A stretch of 64,000 nucleotides of DNA, taken from positions 7,962,789-8,026,788 of the forward strand of contig OY987242.1 of the NCBI GenBank assembly GCA_963920765.1. Reading direction: 5' to 3'. Below the pieces are notes generated by a model. That model had not been told where the DNA came from. It made no database searches and saw only the letters and a list, made by a program, of their open reading frames with translations. Below are positions 11,940 through 24,000 of this stretch, piece after piece. This DNA is from Ulota crispa (lineage: Eukaryota; Streptophyta; Bryopsida; Orthotrichales; Orthotrichaceae). Each line of letters starts with the position of its first letter. Position 1 is the stretch's first letter. Both the position numbers and the translations under genes were made by a program.

Positions 11940-12089
11940 CACTAGTAGAAAACTATGTTGGAACTCACGTTTTCATATCATGTAGTTTTTGTTGAGTTCC
12001 TTGTTTCCAACATAGATTTTGCGTTGGAAACAAGGAACTCAACAAAAACTACATGTTATAAAACATGAGTTTCAACACGGTTTTCTACC
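11940..12089. mobile_element. 150-bp hairpin element with a CACTA end
   Basis: Begins CACTAGTAGAAAACTATG, identical at its first 13 bases to the large CACTA elements, and folds back on itself. The arm GTAGTTTTTGTTGAGTTCC followed by TTGTTTCCAAC is answered by GTTGGAAACAAGG followed by AACTCAACAAAAACTAC. Arms are about 68 bp with few mismatches and a loop of about 10 bases near 12014. The right end (TTTTCTACCAATT) has lost the terminal TAGTG. It has no coding capacity and could form a long double-stranded RNA if transcribed. Confidence 0.8.
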
Positions 12090-12720
12090 AATTATAATTG
12101 GACAATAGACAATGTTTTCATATTGCGTTCAATCAATAAATAGAATTGTTGCTTGACTTTTTTCTCTTGTTGCCTTATTCATGACACCTATTAGTCTCAG
12201 GTTTCTACTATTCTATAATTTGTCAACAAACAAGCAAGTCATTTTTAGGTCAACTTCTATATTTGAACCCAGTTGTGTAACCTCTCAAATCAATAGAGAA
12301 TATGATTAGTTTAAAATTGTTGCAATAAGCTAGTGAGTCCAGATTAGGATTTTGCATTTGGTTTTTTTCGACATCAATTTTGATAAAGTCCAATTCATTA
12401 ACGCAATTCACAATAGGTAACATGAACCCAACATCTCATGTCTATCCTAGTTTGTGGCCTCAAATTACACTTTACTGTGAAGAAATATCTCATGGTTTTA
12501 CAAATACCATCAATATAAGAAAATTGGCTTTCAATTCATAGAACTATGTATAACATGTGCACGTCATTTTTTTCTCATAAGAATAAATAAATAGTGATAT
12601 AGTATAAAATGTCGAGAAATTAATGTGGGACAACCTAAATACACTATTTGGTGTACTATAGGTTAAATCAGAATTTCTTTTTAAGATTAGTCATCATATT
12701 GTTGTGGTGTCACAAATTCA
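12090..12720. other. AT-rich spacer upstream of the FTR gene
   Basis: No gene, repeat end or RNA gene recognised. Composition becomes clearly less AT-rich after about 12,700, where the promoter region of the FTR gene begins. Confidence 0.5.
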
Positions 12721-12728
12721 ACGGCTGC

Positions 12729-12898
12729 CACGTGTGAAATACTTTACATTGCCCACTCGTCGCTTGATTATTTTACTTAAGTAGGAGTGTAGGACCTAGG
12801 AAATACTATAATCGGCGATGCTGTTGATGAAAGTAGTGCACAGAAATGTCGTATACCTTACAAAAACTCATTCATCTTTCTGCTACAACGTCCACGTG
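12729..12898. promoter_or_regulatory. Two G-box/ABRE-type CACGTG sites upstream of FTR
   Basis: CACGTG occurs at 12729-12734 (in CCACGTGT) and at 12893-12898 (in TCCACGTGTC). G-box cores bind bZIP and bHLH factors and are common in light-regulated plant promoters. They lie 700-870 bp before the FTR start codon. Function here is inferred from motif and position only. Confidence 0.4.
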
Positions 12899-13042
12899 TC
12901 CTCCTGGCGCGTGGTCGACATCAGCTTTTGGGATTTCATCCACTCATATACATAAAATGCATCCAAGACCCATCCTGGAAAGACTGGTCGAGCTTTGTCA
13001 GTCTCATACTAAATCGCTCTTATCCACCGCTGCCATTCTGAC

Positions 13043-13051
13043 AAACCCTAA
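13043..13051 (+). promoter_or_regulatory. Telo-box AAACCCTAA upstream of FTR
   Basis: A single AAACCCTAA in the GC-richer stretch 12,840-13,595 before the FTR start codon. Telo-boxes are typical of plant promoters and 5' leaders of broadly expressed genes. This suggests that the transcription start lies near 13,050-13,300, with a long leader; this was not tested. Confidence 0.4.
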
Positions 13052-13595
13052 TTCCAAGCGAGCAATTGCACGAGTTTCAGTTTCGTGGCGCTCAATTCGA
13101 AGTCTCGGATTTTTGTGTTGCGACATCAACGTAGATCTTTTAATTTTCAGCGAATTTGTCCAGAGGTTGTTTCATTACATTCGGTTTGAATCAAGGCTTG
13201 CTGAATTTGCTAGGTGAGCCTGTGGTCCACAATTCGGCTGCCCTTTTGCGGATTCCATCGAACTAGTGGCAAACAATTTGAAACGTTATTGGAGCTTGTC
13301 AATAGTTCTTTGTGGAAATGTGTTTGGTTTGGATAATAGGACTTTTTTCTGGCTGTTGCGATATGAATTGCGCTTGTAAGGTCTCTTGTAAGGTAGCAAC
13401 AACGAGCTGTCACTGCTCGCTATACTTTGTTGATCTGTTGTACTTGAATAGCTCTCCGGAGTTCGAGGAATCGAGTTTTGTCGCTGGTTGCGCTCTTTTC
13501 TGTGATGAGCGTGTTGCTTACTCGAGTGTTGATGCAGGAGGAATCGAGGTTGAAGGGGGTTTTGAATCGTCGCGGAGCCTGAAGGAACAAGAAAG

Positions 13596-15648
13596 ATGGC
13601 TTGCTTGATGGCTGGCGCAGGAATCGCAGGCGTCTTCTCATCATCTCAGTTGAGCAGCCGCTCGTCGTTTTCTTCACAGTGTAGTGGCCTTGCCGGAGGT
13701 TGCACACCCGTTTCTGTCGTTTCGAGGGGTCTCGCAGTTCGCGCCGGAGGTATGAAATTAGTTCTCGTGATGTGAAGTTCTGAATTGATTTGTCTTTTCT
13801 TTCGATACAGTATTAATTTTGCTACGAAAACCAAGGATTATGGCACTGGACGCGGAATGGCTAAGCTTATCTCCAAAAGTAATTGTGATTTAAGGAATTC
13901 CTGTCAGTTTGCCTGACAAAGTTTATGGTGCGCTGAGTGCTTCGAGGGAAAAGGGTGTAACTTAGCAATGATTGCATCACTAAGGACTCTCATTAGATTG
14001 ACAAAGCTCTAAATGTTGGATTAAACAGGAATTGAATCCCCGGACTCCTCTTGTTAAGTTAAAGGTTACTTAAATGTAAATGATGAAGTTTAATGTTTGT
14101 GTAATGTTAGCATGATTAGCATTGCCTCTACTTTATAGTGGCAACTATTAAGTTTACATGCAGTCAACATTTATTTGGCATATATTTAATCTTATTTTCA
14201 TCTCGATCAAATGTCCTAGTGATTAGCTTTAACTTGTCATTGGCAGATTTTCCAATCTAGAGGTGTGTCTTTTTGAGACGTGTACCTTCAGACGATGTTT
14301 GTATGGTGATGATGTAGCATACTATATCGTATGGATTGCCAATGAGTCGATAGTGTAGAGCTCAGTCTGCACATCGGTTGCCCATGACCTACCATCACGG
14401 CATTTTTTTAGGCAACGTAACCTAGCGTTGAATACTATTTCATCATTCAAATTGCGTTATTGAGTTGCAATTTGGATATTGAATTATAGTGTGAAGTCAG
14501 CCCTTTTACAGATTGGCGCATGAAATTTGGGTCTGATATAACTGCAGGAGAGCCATCTGATAAGAGTCTGGAAGTTATGCGTAAATTTTCGGAGCAGTAT
14601 GCAAGGAAATCAGACACTTTCTTCTGTGTCGACAAGGGTGTCACCGCTGTTGTTGTCAAGGTAAGGGGACCCTCGATATGATTCATTACTATCTTCCAGT
14701 AATTTGTGTTCTATGTTGGATCATGAGCCCTTCTTTACAAGTGGAGGGAGGGCTGCCAGGAGACCTTGTCTGATATTTGTATTGTTGTATGGTACTTTTT
14801 GGTTTTGCTCAGAGGCTGAAATGGGTTATTGTTTTGCAGGGCTTGGCAGAGCACAAAGATAGTTTAGGCGCCCCTCTTTGTCCGTGCAGGTAAGTACCTT
14901 TTATGGTTGTTTGATGGATTGCCTTCAAATATGGTTGTTTGTTGGAAGAGCCTGTGTATACTTTGGCCTTTGAGATCACATTTCAAGTGATTGAAAACTG
15001 AATTAATCTAGGCAAGATTGTATCATCCTTACGAAATCCTCCTGTCTCACATTTTTGTGAATGGTCTAGGCATTACGATGACAAGAAGGCTGAAGTTCAA
15101 CAAGGGTTTTGGAATTGTCCTTGCGTTCCCATGCGTGAGAGGAAAGAGTGCCATTGCATGTTGTTCTTAACGCCTGACAATGACTTTGCCGGACAAGAGC
15201 AGGTATATCTCTACACATTGAAACATGCATTGCTTTTCCCTATCGTTCTTAATCACATTGTTGGAATTTCTTTTTACTAGATTAGCACTGGTCTTGGCTA
15301 GAAACTAATTCAAAGACCTACAAATGTTTATGTTGTGCAATGCATCATGAAACCTAGAATCGGACAGTTTGGAAGCTTAAAAATAGCAGGATGTTGGAAG
15401 TTATAACCATGCCTTGCGCTAAGAATGTTGTTGAAGATTTGAATGAAAAATGTAGAGCAGCACCGAGTAAAGCTTGTGGACAACGATTCTAATGGTAGCG
15501 TATTATCTCGGTGTTCTGTGGTTGAAACCTATCAAATTGCTCTATGTTAGTCCTTCAGCTGCTTCTCAACTCTATCCTTTTTTTTTGTGGTGATGGTGTG
15601 CAGAAAATCTCGTTGGAAGAGATAGCGGATTTAACGACTAATTTTTGA
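13596..15648 (+). CDS. FTRC: Ferredoxin:thioredoxin reductase catalytic (beta) chain, plastid precursor
   Basis: Five exons (13596-13749, 14548-14660, 14840-14889, 15070-15202, 15604-15648) splice in phase to 164 residues. FTR is the stromal enzyme that passes electrons from photosynthetically reduced ferredoxin to thioredoxins; the beta chain carries the 4Fe-4S cluster and the redox-active disulfide. All seven family cysteines are present: Cys78 in FFCVDKG, then CPC (103-105), a 16-residue gap, CPC (122-124), an 8-residue gap, CHC (133-135). This is exactly the C-P-C-x16-C-P-C-x8-C-H-C signature. The Ser/Gly-rich first ~50 residues look like a chloroplast transit peptide. Length fits plant precursors. 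The ATG is chosen because it opens the transit peptide in frame with exon 2. The partner variable chain is not in the window. Confidence 0.97.
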
Positions 15649-16324
15649 ATCATTTTTTAAAAGAAACGTCTGTACCATGGTTTTTTCTGTATTGGCTTCC
15701 TGAGAATCTAGGATGATCACCTTTCTTACTGCCATTATGTGGCACAAAAGGAGATGGTCTCATTCTCAATCTCATAGCACTAGCTTTCTGTATGGATACT
15801 TGCAGAGTCTAAATTTTTCGTTGACATGTAATAATCTTAATTATTCCCTCAAAGGCCATGAGAGCCACACGTGTACTCCTGTCATACGGAGATCTGCTGC
15901 TCCCACTTTAATGCGTGCATTCTTTGCGTACAACAAATTATTATTCTGATTTGAGTACGTTTATTGTGTTTGCCTTCTATGCAAGAACCATTAAGGAATT
16001 GAAACAAGCAGCTACGCCAGGACACGATCAGGCACTATTTGCTACGTGCTTGCTTTCTTGAGTGCTAACGTAATCAAACCTCCTCATGTTCGAGGTAGTT
16101 TTTATTAGGATGTGGAGATTAAAAGACTGGGTAGGATTGATGACAATTATCTAGGAAGCTAATTGATCTGAAATTAAGGCCAGAGAACACATAAGTTGCC
16201 TGGAATCAAGATATTCGCTCCATGTTGTCCAGCTTGGTCATAGTAAATTGGAGCCGCCAATTAGTATTTCGATTATCTATGTTGTTCTCATCTTTTGTGA
16301 TATTTAGAAAATAATGTTTCACCT
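15649..16324. other. FTR 3' region and spacer
   Basis: Follows the FTR stop codon. It probably holds the 3' UTR, but no poly(A) signal could be assigned with confidence. A 78-codon frame at 15713-15949 shows no recognisable motif and is not called. Confidence 0.4.
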
Positions 16325-17291
16325 CTTAACCCCTAAATGCTTGAGGCACCTAATCTGGGTGGGTGTCGACAATATTTTGAAGTTCAATAAACCTAACTAA
16401 GTTGCTATTGTTAATAGTTTACATTTTCAAATTATTCCTTTTGAAGTTTTAGCATCAAAATGATTTTGAAGATGATTGATTATGTGATTTCTTTATTCAA
16501 GATTTTATACAAGGGCCTTGACTTTTTGTAGTGTTAAGAGCTCTTGGAAATGAGCCCCAAATACACTAAATTTTGGAGAAAAATTTTACACCAAAAGTTC
16601 ATTTTAAAAAGTTGTAGAAGAGATTGTGAAAACCTGTAAAGCAATTGGAGTTGTGTATGTTATGTCCTTTAACCCTTAAACAACCAATCAAGCATAGTAC
16701 ACAAAATAATATGATATATTTTTCTTGTATTTGGTATGCATTCACACCTTTATTATATTTGAGATCAACACAAAAGTTAGAATATAGATCAATACGGTTC
16801 TAGTGAGCTAGTCAAGATCTCAAATGAAAATTTTTTATTGGTAGCAATTGCCAATTATACATTGGTGTACGTACTATGTACTATGGTCGGTTGGTTGTTT
16901 AAGGGTTAACCCCTAAATGCTGACATAGATGAAAAATGTCCGTTGGCCACCAAAAAAACACTTTGTACTACAAAAAAAAGTGATATTTCATGTAATTTTT
17001 TAAGAAAGTAATTATAAAGACATGGTGCATCATGGAAAAGCAATAAAGAACTTGAGCAAATACTCTCATATTTTTTGGTAATCCAAATTGTGAGAAAATT
17101 TAGAGACACAATGTTAAGTTCCATGCTGCCCTTCTTGCAATTTTCATGAGGGTACCATACACTGTTGACTTTTGCAATTTCATAAAATAATATTTTAATG
17201 GGTGGGCACTTGCCACACCAATGTAGAAACTATTGTAGAGCACTGTAGAGGGGCAAGCAAGCACAATCACCCATTTGATGTTCAAGGGTTG
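16325..17291. repeat. Cluster of TTAACCCCTAAATGC-ended elements
   Basis: TTAACCCCTAAATGCT occurs at about 16326 and again at about 16906, and an inverse end (AAGGGTTGACC) lies near 17285. At least two TTAA-type elements seem to be joined or nested here, with the 241-bp MITE at 16669-16909 inserted between them. Exact limits are uncertain and nothing in it codes. Confidence 0.45.
16669..16909. mobile_element. ~240-bp TTAA-flanked MITE, copy 1
   Basis: Starts TTAACCCTTAAACAACCAAT and ends with the inverse, GTTGGTTGTTTAAGGGTTAA. Internal words such as CAAATACAAGAAA-like and TAGAACCG/CTAGAAC-like blocks recur in opposite orientation in the copy at 53581-53813. Non-coding. Confidence 0.8.
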
Positions 17292-17727
17292 ACCTTAGGG
17301 CATTTTTTTTTGACGAATCTGCTTTTGCCAGATTTGAAAAGAGCGCATGCGATTGGGGAATAAATGGAGGGAACAACTTTCATTAGTTGTCTTTATCGCT
17401 AGTTGGCTGTTTTTTGCCAAAAAAAATGAGCCAATTGAATTTGTATTTTATTGGTGACCAATTTTTTAGATTCAACTTGTGAAAAGAGATTGAAAAACTT
17501 CAAGTCATTTTGGTAGTTTTAACATCCTTGTGACCAAACATTATAACCTTTCAATCCATAAGTGATGTTGTTGTGTTTTATTTCCTATGTGATTTTAAAC
17601 ATGTTGAGTTTGAATTCATATAGTTACAATTCAAAAAGAAATTGATACAACTTATTAAACTGTTGGTTTTTTGTTCAATTCAAAGCAAATCTCTAGAAGC
17701 TCAAAAAAGGCCTCAAGCATTATGGAG
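17292..17727. other. AT-rich spacer
   Basis: No gene or recognisable repeat end. Short gap between two inverted-repeat elements. Confidence 0.5.
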
Positions 17728-18696
17728 TTAACCCCAAAAGGTCCAAGTCCTTTTTTCTATAAAAGTCACAGAAAACTGCCACTTTTAGGCAAATGAGTAA
17801 ATAGGTAGGACAAAATCAACTCATTTTAGCTTGAATGGAGTGAGATATTGACATCTTAAGTGAAGAAAAAAGTTTGTTTCCTTCCTCCCAAAATTTTAGA
17901 AGCCTTTGACCACTCTTATAACAAAAAAATTGCTCTACACAAAGTTGAGGTTTAATTGCTCCTTGTTGAAGACTAGGGGTATGTTCACACTTCATGTTAG
18001 GAGGAATATTAATAATATGAATGTAGTCTAAAGGTGTGTCCAAGTACACCTAATTTTCCTTTGCTACTACCCCTCTTGACATCAAGTGTGAATGTACCCT
18101 AAGTTAGGTATATGTGGGAGAATTTTCAAATGAATTGGAGGTGTACAACATATTAAAAATCTTTGAATGCTAGAAGATCATGAGATTTGCAAATACACTA
18201 GGCAACATTGGAGGATTGATGTAAAATTTAATCATTTGAATTACACTCATCCAAATAGTGAAAAATAAGGATTCTTAGCCCATTTCAATTGGAAAAAAAT
18301 AAAAAATAAAAAAACAGATACACAAAACTACTCAAAAGGTTAAAATTCCAAATTGTACTAGGGGTGAAAAGATTGGAGGGTTGGGAGTCCCCCAAGATGG
18401 ACTCCTTCCACTCCACTCTCTTTTGCCCAAGTATCCACACCTTGTGCTTGTAAGAGTTGACTATCTTTGGAATCAACACCCACTTTCAAAGGACAGGTCA
18501 TGCCCATACTGTCCCTTCTCGCTTAGTTTTGGAAGTTCTTGCACAACTTCTTTATCAAATGTTGGAATGAGGAAAAAATTAAATGACCTTATAAATTTTT
18601 GAATTCCACATCTTCAATAAAAATTTCAAAAATCACTAAAACTAGTTCAAGTGTAGGTACATGCGCAAAATGAGCACTTGGGCCTTTACGGATTAA
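17728..18696. mobile_element. Complete ~0.97-kb TTAA-type inverted-repeat element
   Basis: Starts TTAACCCCAAAAGGTCC and ends CTTGGGCCTTTACGGATTAA, a diverged inverted repeat with TTAA at both edges. The body shares ordered blocks with 1-754 and 51011-51969. No transposase frame is present. TTAA at both ends could be a target duplication (as in piggyBac-like elements) or part of the inverted repeat; the sequence alone does not decide. Confidence 0.7.
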
Positions 18697-19535
18697 GGGC
18701 TGTGGGTAAGGCCATAGATGAGACAATGATGGCTTTTGAACCAAAAAAATTAGGCAGCAACCCATAAATCATATCCACTCAGTTAGATTGGAAATCAACT
18801 TTTGAATCTATTAATGTTGATTAGAATTGAAAATGAACAGCTTTTAGAAAAAAACACGATTTTTTGGTTATAATGTCAGATCTCATTATATTTTATGATT
18901 TTTCAAGATTCAGATAGTATCCTTAATTTTGGTGCTACTTCCAAAATCATTTTGGCAAAACAATCTCATCAACACCAAAAAAATTGGTGTTGAGTTAGTG
19001 AACGTGTCATTTCTATACTCCACTATCTCAATACAAAAACCAATTGCAAGTTTTCTACTTTGAAATAATAAAAACGTGCTTTCATTAATTATTGCAGGTT
19101 TACTAAATATGTAAATAAAAAGTGTTGAGGAAGAGGTATTGGGGGCCGTGTAAAATGGATTAATTTGGGGGAAAGACAAGATTCAAGGTAATTCCAAGTA
19201 TTGGTTGTGCTCCTTATCATACAATAAAATTTAAGGTGGCAAAGCTTATACTCTTAGGACAAACTTCTCTGTGTTACTGATTTTGTTAGAGTAAAATAAT
19301 AAAAATCATGGACCATCATGGATGCTTGGAAGTGTGGCTAATTGACGAAATAAAAATTGACAAATTAGGTCAATATTATTTGGAGATAAAGATCGTTTTG
19401 CAATCTCTACAGACCACACCTCTTCCTTGTTTCTAAAATTTACGAAGCATTGTTAAAAAGCACAGCACAATGGAATGTTTTGGGATCAGTGAAAACGAGG
19501 GCTGTAGATTTTGATGTTTTGGACCAATTGAATCC
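18697..19535. other. AT-rich spacer
   Basis: No supported gene. An 89-codon minus frame at 18910-19179 has no recognisable motif. No repeat ends found. Confidence 0.5.
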
Positions 19536-19754
19536 TTAACCCTTAAACGTTGGGTTGGTCACCGTGACTAGTAACATCGTGTTTTTGAATCTTCTCACAA
19601 TTTGAGTTACCTAAAAATATAAATGCATCTAATGAGGTGATTTTTTGCCTACCATGATGGACCATGTGTTTATGACCACTTTTGAAAAAAATCAAACTAA
19701 AAATGACTTTTTTCTATCCTCCAAAATGTTTTTTCAATAGCGTTTAGGAGTTAA
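19536..19754. mobile_element. ~220-bp TTAA-flanked MITE
   Basis: Starts TTAACCCTTAAACGTTGGG and ends AGCGTTTAGGAGTTAA, an imperfect inverted repeat of the same terminal type as the elements at 16669 and 53581, but the interior differs. Non-coding. Confidence 0.65.
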
Positions 19755-19808
19755 GGTTTGGTTTACCAAAACTGCAATTGATTTATTATTACAAGGCCTA
19801 TTCTTTTG

Positions 19809-20611
19809 GGGAATTGATACATGCACACGGGGGGTTGATATTTGCACACCCCCCTCCCCGGGGCAAGTTTTAGATTTCTATCATTAAAAAGTCAAATTTA
19901 AAAAATTTAAATTCAAATTAAGACTTACAGTAGTTGCACCCATCACTGCGACCGTTCCCATGGGCGTCACTGACACCGTAATTAAAAAAAGCAAATGTTT
20001 ATGAGTGAACTAAATGATGGTTATGGGTGACAAAGTGATGGTTGTGGGTGATTGGTATGACGGTTTTGAGTACCCATCTCACTGTTTATGAAACCAACAA
20101 GCCTTGTTTTTAGCAGCTCTTACACATGGATCCTACAATTTCAATGATTTAGCACTTTGAAAAACAACCACGCACACATGACTATGTGGATAACTTCCCA
20201 AACTAAACTAATATTTTTTGTTCTCTGTTTCCAATCTAATGATATAATTTTTGTGCTTGTCCAACTACCCTAACCATGCTGAAGTGCTTAAACTCACGCT
20301 TATGGGGGCGGCTACCTTAGTGACCATGATTTAATCTAGAACCATAAAAAAAGTTGCAGTTCAACAACATCCATTAAAAAAACTTAGCTAAGGGAAAAAT
20401 TGTTACTTTTACTTTTGTTTGTAAAAAAATATAAGTTTTTTCATTGATGTTGTTGAATTGCAACTTTTTTTATGATTCTAGTTTAAATCATGGTCTTTAA
20501 GTCCAATCTGAATTCAAAGTTCTCAGATTCAGCTTTTTGATGGTAGAAATCTAAAGCTTACCGCAGGGGAGTGTGCAGATATCAACCCCGGGTGTGCATA
20601 TATCAATTCCC
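19809..20611. mobile_element. Foldback MITE with a ~395-bp element nested inside
   Basis: Starts GGGAATTGATACATGCACAC and ends GTGTGCATATATCAATTCCC; flanks TTCTTTTG (19801-19808) and TTCCTTTG (20612-20619) form an 8-bp target duplication with one mismatch. The right arm is complete, but the left arm is broken at about 19926, where roughly 395 bp were inserted (CAGTAGTTGCACCC ... GGGGGCGGCTAC), apparently flanked by CTTA on both sides. Its right end lies 487 bp before the start codon of the nitrilase gene, so it may touch that promoter. Confidence 0.85.
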
Positions 20612-21098
20612 TTCCTTTGTCCCAAAACTAATAAACTTGTTCCACGAAGGAGAGTGTGCAAATAGGGAGGATTGGGTGTTGATTTCAAAGGGACGAAGGA
20701 ATGTGGCAAGCGGCATTGGAAGTCACGCACGCCAAGGCGTGCCCGAGACCGACCCACAGCTCCTTCGCTAAAGTTATCACCCGTGCCACCATCGCCAGAT
20801 CTCTCTCGCTCGCTCTACTCACGCCATCCGTCAGCTAAGTTAGGTTTGTTTCACGAATACTCTCACAGAACAAAACAGAACTAAATTACAAAACTCTGGT
20901 GTGTTTATAGCAAATTGCTGGCGTTCAATGATCTGCTGCCATTGTAGAAATTGTTTTGCTTGTGAATCTATGTCAAGAAGCTGTGATGTATGTAAAGACC
21001 TAGACGAAATTCTTCGGTTTTTGTGAGTAAGGTGGTGGATTGGGGTGGTGAATGTGTTGCAGGGAAGTGAGAGCTGGTGAGCTGACTCTGGTTGTAAA
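20612..21098 (+). promoter_or_regulatory. Upstream region of the NIT2-like gene
   Basis: GC-richer stretch between the foldback MITE and the nitrilase start codon, and therefore the only space for its promoter and leader. It has an inverted word GCACGCC...GGCGTGC near 20725-20737 and a run of CTCTC/CGCTC pyrimidine motifs near 20795-20825. No clear TATA box was seen. Confidence 0.35.
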
Positions 21099-24000
21099 AT
21101 GAGGGCGCGGCTGATCGGCAATATCCCAGGCTTCACTAAAAGCAGTTGTTGTTTGTTACCACAGAGCTTTCACTTTGCTGCCTCATCCTTTTGCAGGAGA
21201 GAATCTCGTGTAGCTGTGGTGACCTATTCTCGTCGTCGTCCTGGATTTCTTCATCATCTAACGGATTCCCTATCCCGGACTTTACTTGCAAGGAGAGCTT
21301 CTACTACAATAGCTATGGCGCCTGATTTCCCACCCCACTTGGCACGACAACCCCCTTCGGAACCTCTGCCCAACTCCCCCAACGGCGGAAAGGTAAAATT
21401 GCCACTAACTAGTATCCTATATTGGTGCAAATTCTTAGGGCAGGAGGTGCTTGTTACTTAAGACAATCTGGTCCTAGTGTTTTGATTCGGTTTGCTGAAA
21501 TGAAAAATCGGAGGAAAATGTCCCGTAAATTTGAATTAAAAAATTGGAAAGAATCGCTCAACCTGGAGGAGGAAATCCTGGTGAAGAAATCATTTAATGT
21601 GTTGAGTTTCTTCTTCAAAGTCTTCCTCAATAAGTATTGTGAGTCAAAAATCCTGCTAAGTGGACTATGTATAATAATGCTGGAATGGCTTCTAGGGTTC
21701 CACTTATGTTTTAACAAGAATTTACAAACAGGATCTGTAGGGATAGATCTAACTAACCTTTGGCTTATAAACACACTAGGGTCCTCTATGCTTCAGATAT
21801 GGCTTTCTCTTCATGCCCTGTAGACTGCTGGCTCTGCAGAGCGAATCATTTATACCATTTCTGTCTCAGATGCTTTTTAACAAACGCTCTAAAATGTACA
21901 TTGAAAAATTCAATATCACCGATTGCGTTTACAGCAGGGATGATTGATTTCAAGCATCCTACCGAAGTAGTCAGTTCATCGTTACAGGAATAAGAATGAA
22001 TTTCTGAGTTGGCTGTGGAGATGTGCAGTATAAACTTGCAGTATGCCAGCTATCTGTTACATCTGCGAAGGAGACGAATATCGCTCATGCCCGAGAGAAA
22101 ATCGAGGCTGCAGCTGATAACGGAGCTCAGCTTATTGTCCTTCCTGTGAGTTCTTCTTCTTCTTCTTCACTCGTTATCAGGGTGACTTATGCCAGAAAAT
22201 CTTGTATGTTCTGCCTTCTAAATCCTCATACCTTACTCAGATTATTGAAAGAATCCCGGACATTGCACAAGGTACTTTGATTGACGTTTACTAGCCATGA
22301 CTTTCATCATCGAAGTAACTAAAGGAGGGCTGGAGTGTAAGCCACCGCATGCAGTTAAAAGTGGTGTAAAACCAAGCCTTGAGTGCCAAGTAGTGCAATT
22401 TCCTTAGTTCGTTACGTATGATTAGCCAACCAACTCTTGCTGTTCCGCCAATGTAATGTTACTGAGACTTGGGCTTTTGCTGCTGTGTAGAATTACCTGA
22501 CATTGGTTAAGCCAGTTTGATAGAGTGGCTTGGCTGCTACAATTAACTGTGCTTTGCATTTTATCTTATGAATGGCTGTGCTTGATATGTGATCAGGAGA
22601 TGTGGAACTGTCCATACTCGAATGACAGCTTCCCCACCTACGCAGAAGACATTGATGCTGGACTGGAAGCCTCCCCATCCACGGCCATGCTTGCTGAGGT
22701 TGCACGGAAGAAGAAAGTCACCATCGTGGCTGGGTCGATTCCTGAGCGAAGTGGTGGTAACTTGTACAACACTTGCTGTGTCTTTGACAAGAACGGAGAG
22801 TTGAAGGCAAAGTTCCGCAAGGTACTGAAACCTCATTGAGCTTTATTTTGAATACTATCACCAGTCGTTACTCTCATAATATACGTAAGACACAGAAGTA
22901 CGTGTATTAGAAGATTTAGGAACAATTTTGTAGAATCTTATTGGCTGGTCAGGTCTTTTGATAATTGCTATGCTTAGACCTTTAGTCAGAGGACAATAAC
23001 ATGGTTAGTGCTGTTGGGAGGTGTCAGATTCATCTATTTGACATTGACATACCTGGAAAAATCACATTCAAGGAATCTGATACGTTAACTCCTGGAGACG
23101 GACTCTGCGTTGTTGACACGGGTGAGTTAGTTGATCTGTTGTAGCTGATTTTTTTGCAAGTGATTTTTATTTTGAGGTGTTGCTTACTTTATTGGATCTT
23201 CTTGAGACGATACTTTTTCACGAACTTGGGATTATTTTACTAATTGTTTTGGGAGTATCTCACTCTATTATTGTGCAGATGTTGGAAGAATAGCAGTTGG
23301 AATCTGTTACGATATTCGCTTTCCTGAGATGGCAATGCTGTATGCTGCCCGTGGTAATCTCCAATTTCCTCCTCGTTGACTTTATAGTTGTCTTCTTCTC
23401 TATAAAATCCCTGCAGTTTGGTACCCTCTAGCCTTTTTCATCAAGTTCCTGGATTTTTGTACAGGGGCACACATCATTTGCTATCCTGGGGCGTTCAACA
23501 TGACCACTGGCCCTCTTCATTGGGAGCTTTTGCAGAAGGCCAGGTTCAGTGCCAATTTTCAACTCCAATTGTCGTGCTTTTTTCTTTTCTGGTTACTTAC
23601 TGTTAGTAATTACGTCCTTGTTTGCATCCTTCGTAGCTGCAATCTGACCTTCATTGAATGTGCTTGTGCATGGGTGCTTTTGGTTTCTCCTGCTCCAGAG
23701 CTGTGGACAACCAGGTACATCAGAAACATGTCCCTTCTCATTTTCGATCAAATTTTGGCGCAGAACGCTAATATCAAGAGAATTATAGCAGATTGTTCCA
23801 GTTCGTTTCTTTGCATTCGCTGTGTGGGAGTACCAAAGTATTTTTAGTGGTTTCTGTGATATTCTATGCTTTGCATGCTTTGGCTTGATCATTTACTGTT
23901 CATAGGCAATGGCTGCAACAGATATTTGTTGTTACGTGTTCACCAGCCCGTGACGCTAGCGCTGGCTACACTGCCTGGGGCCATTCTACTGTTGTTGGGC

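Noticed and set aside
12846..13217. 123-codon frame upstream of FTR
   Set aside because: It overlaps G-box and telo-box motifs in what should be the promoter and leader; the translation shows no domain, and no splice path links it in phase to FTR.
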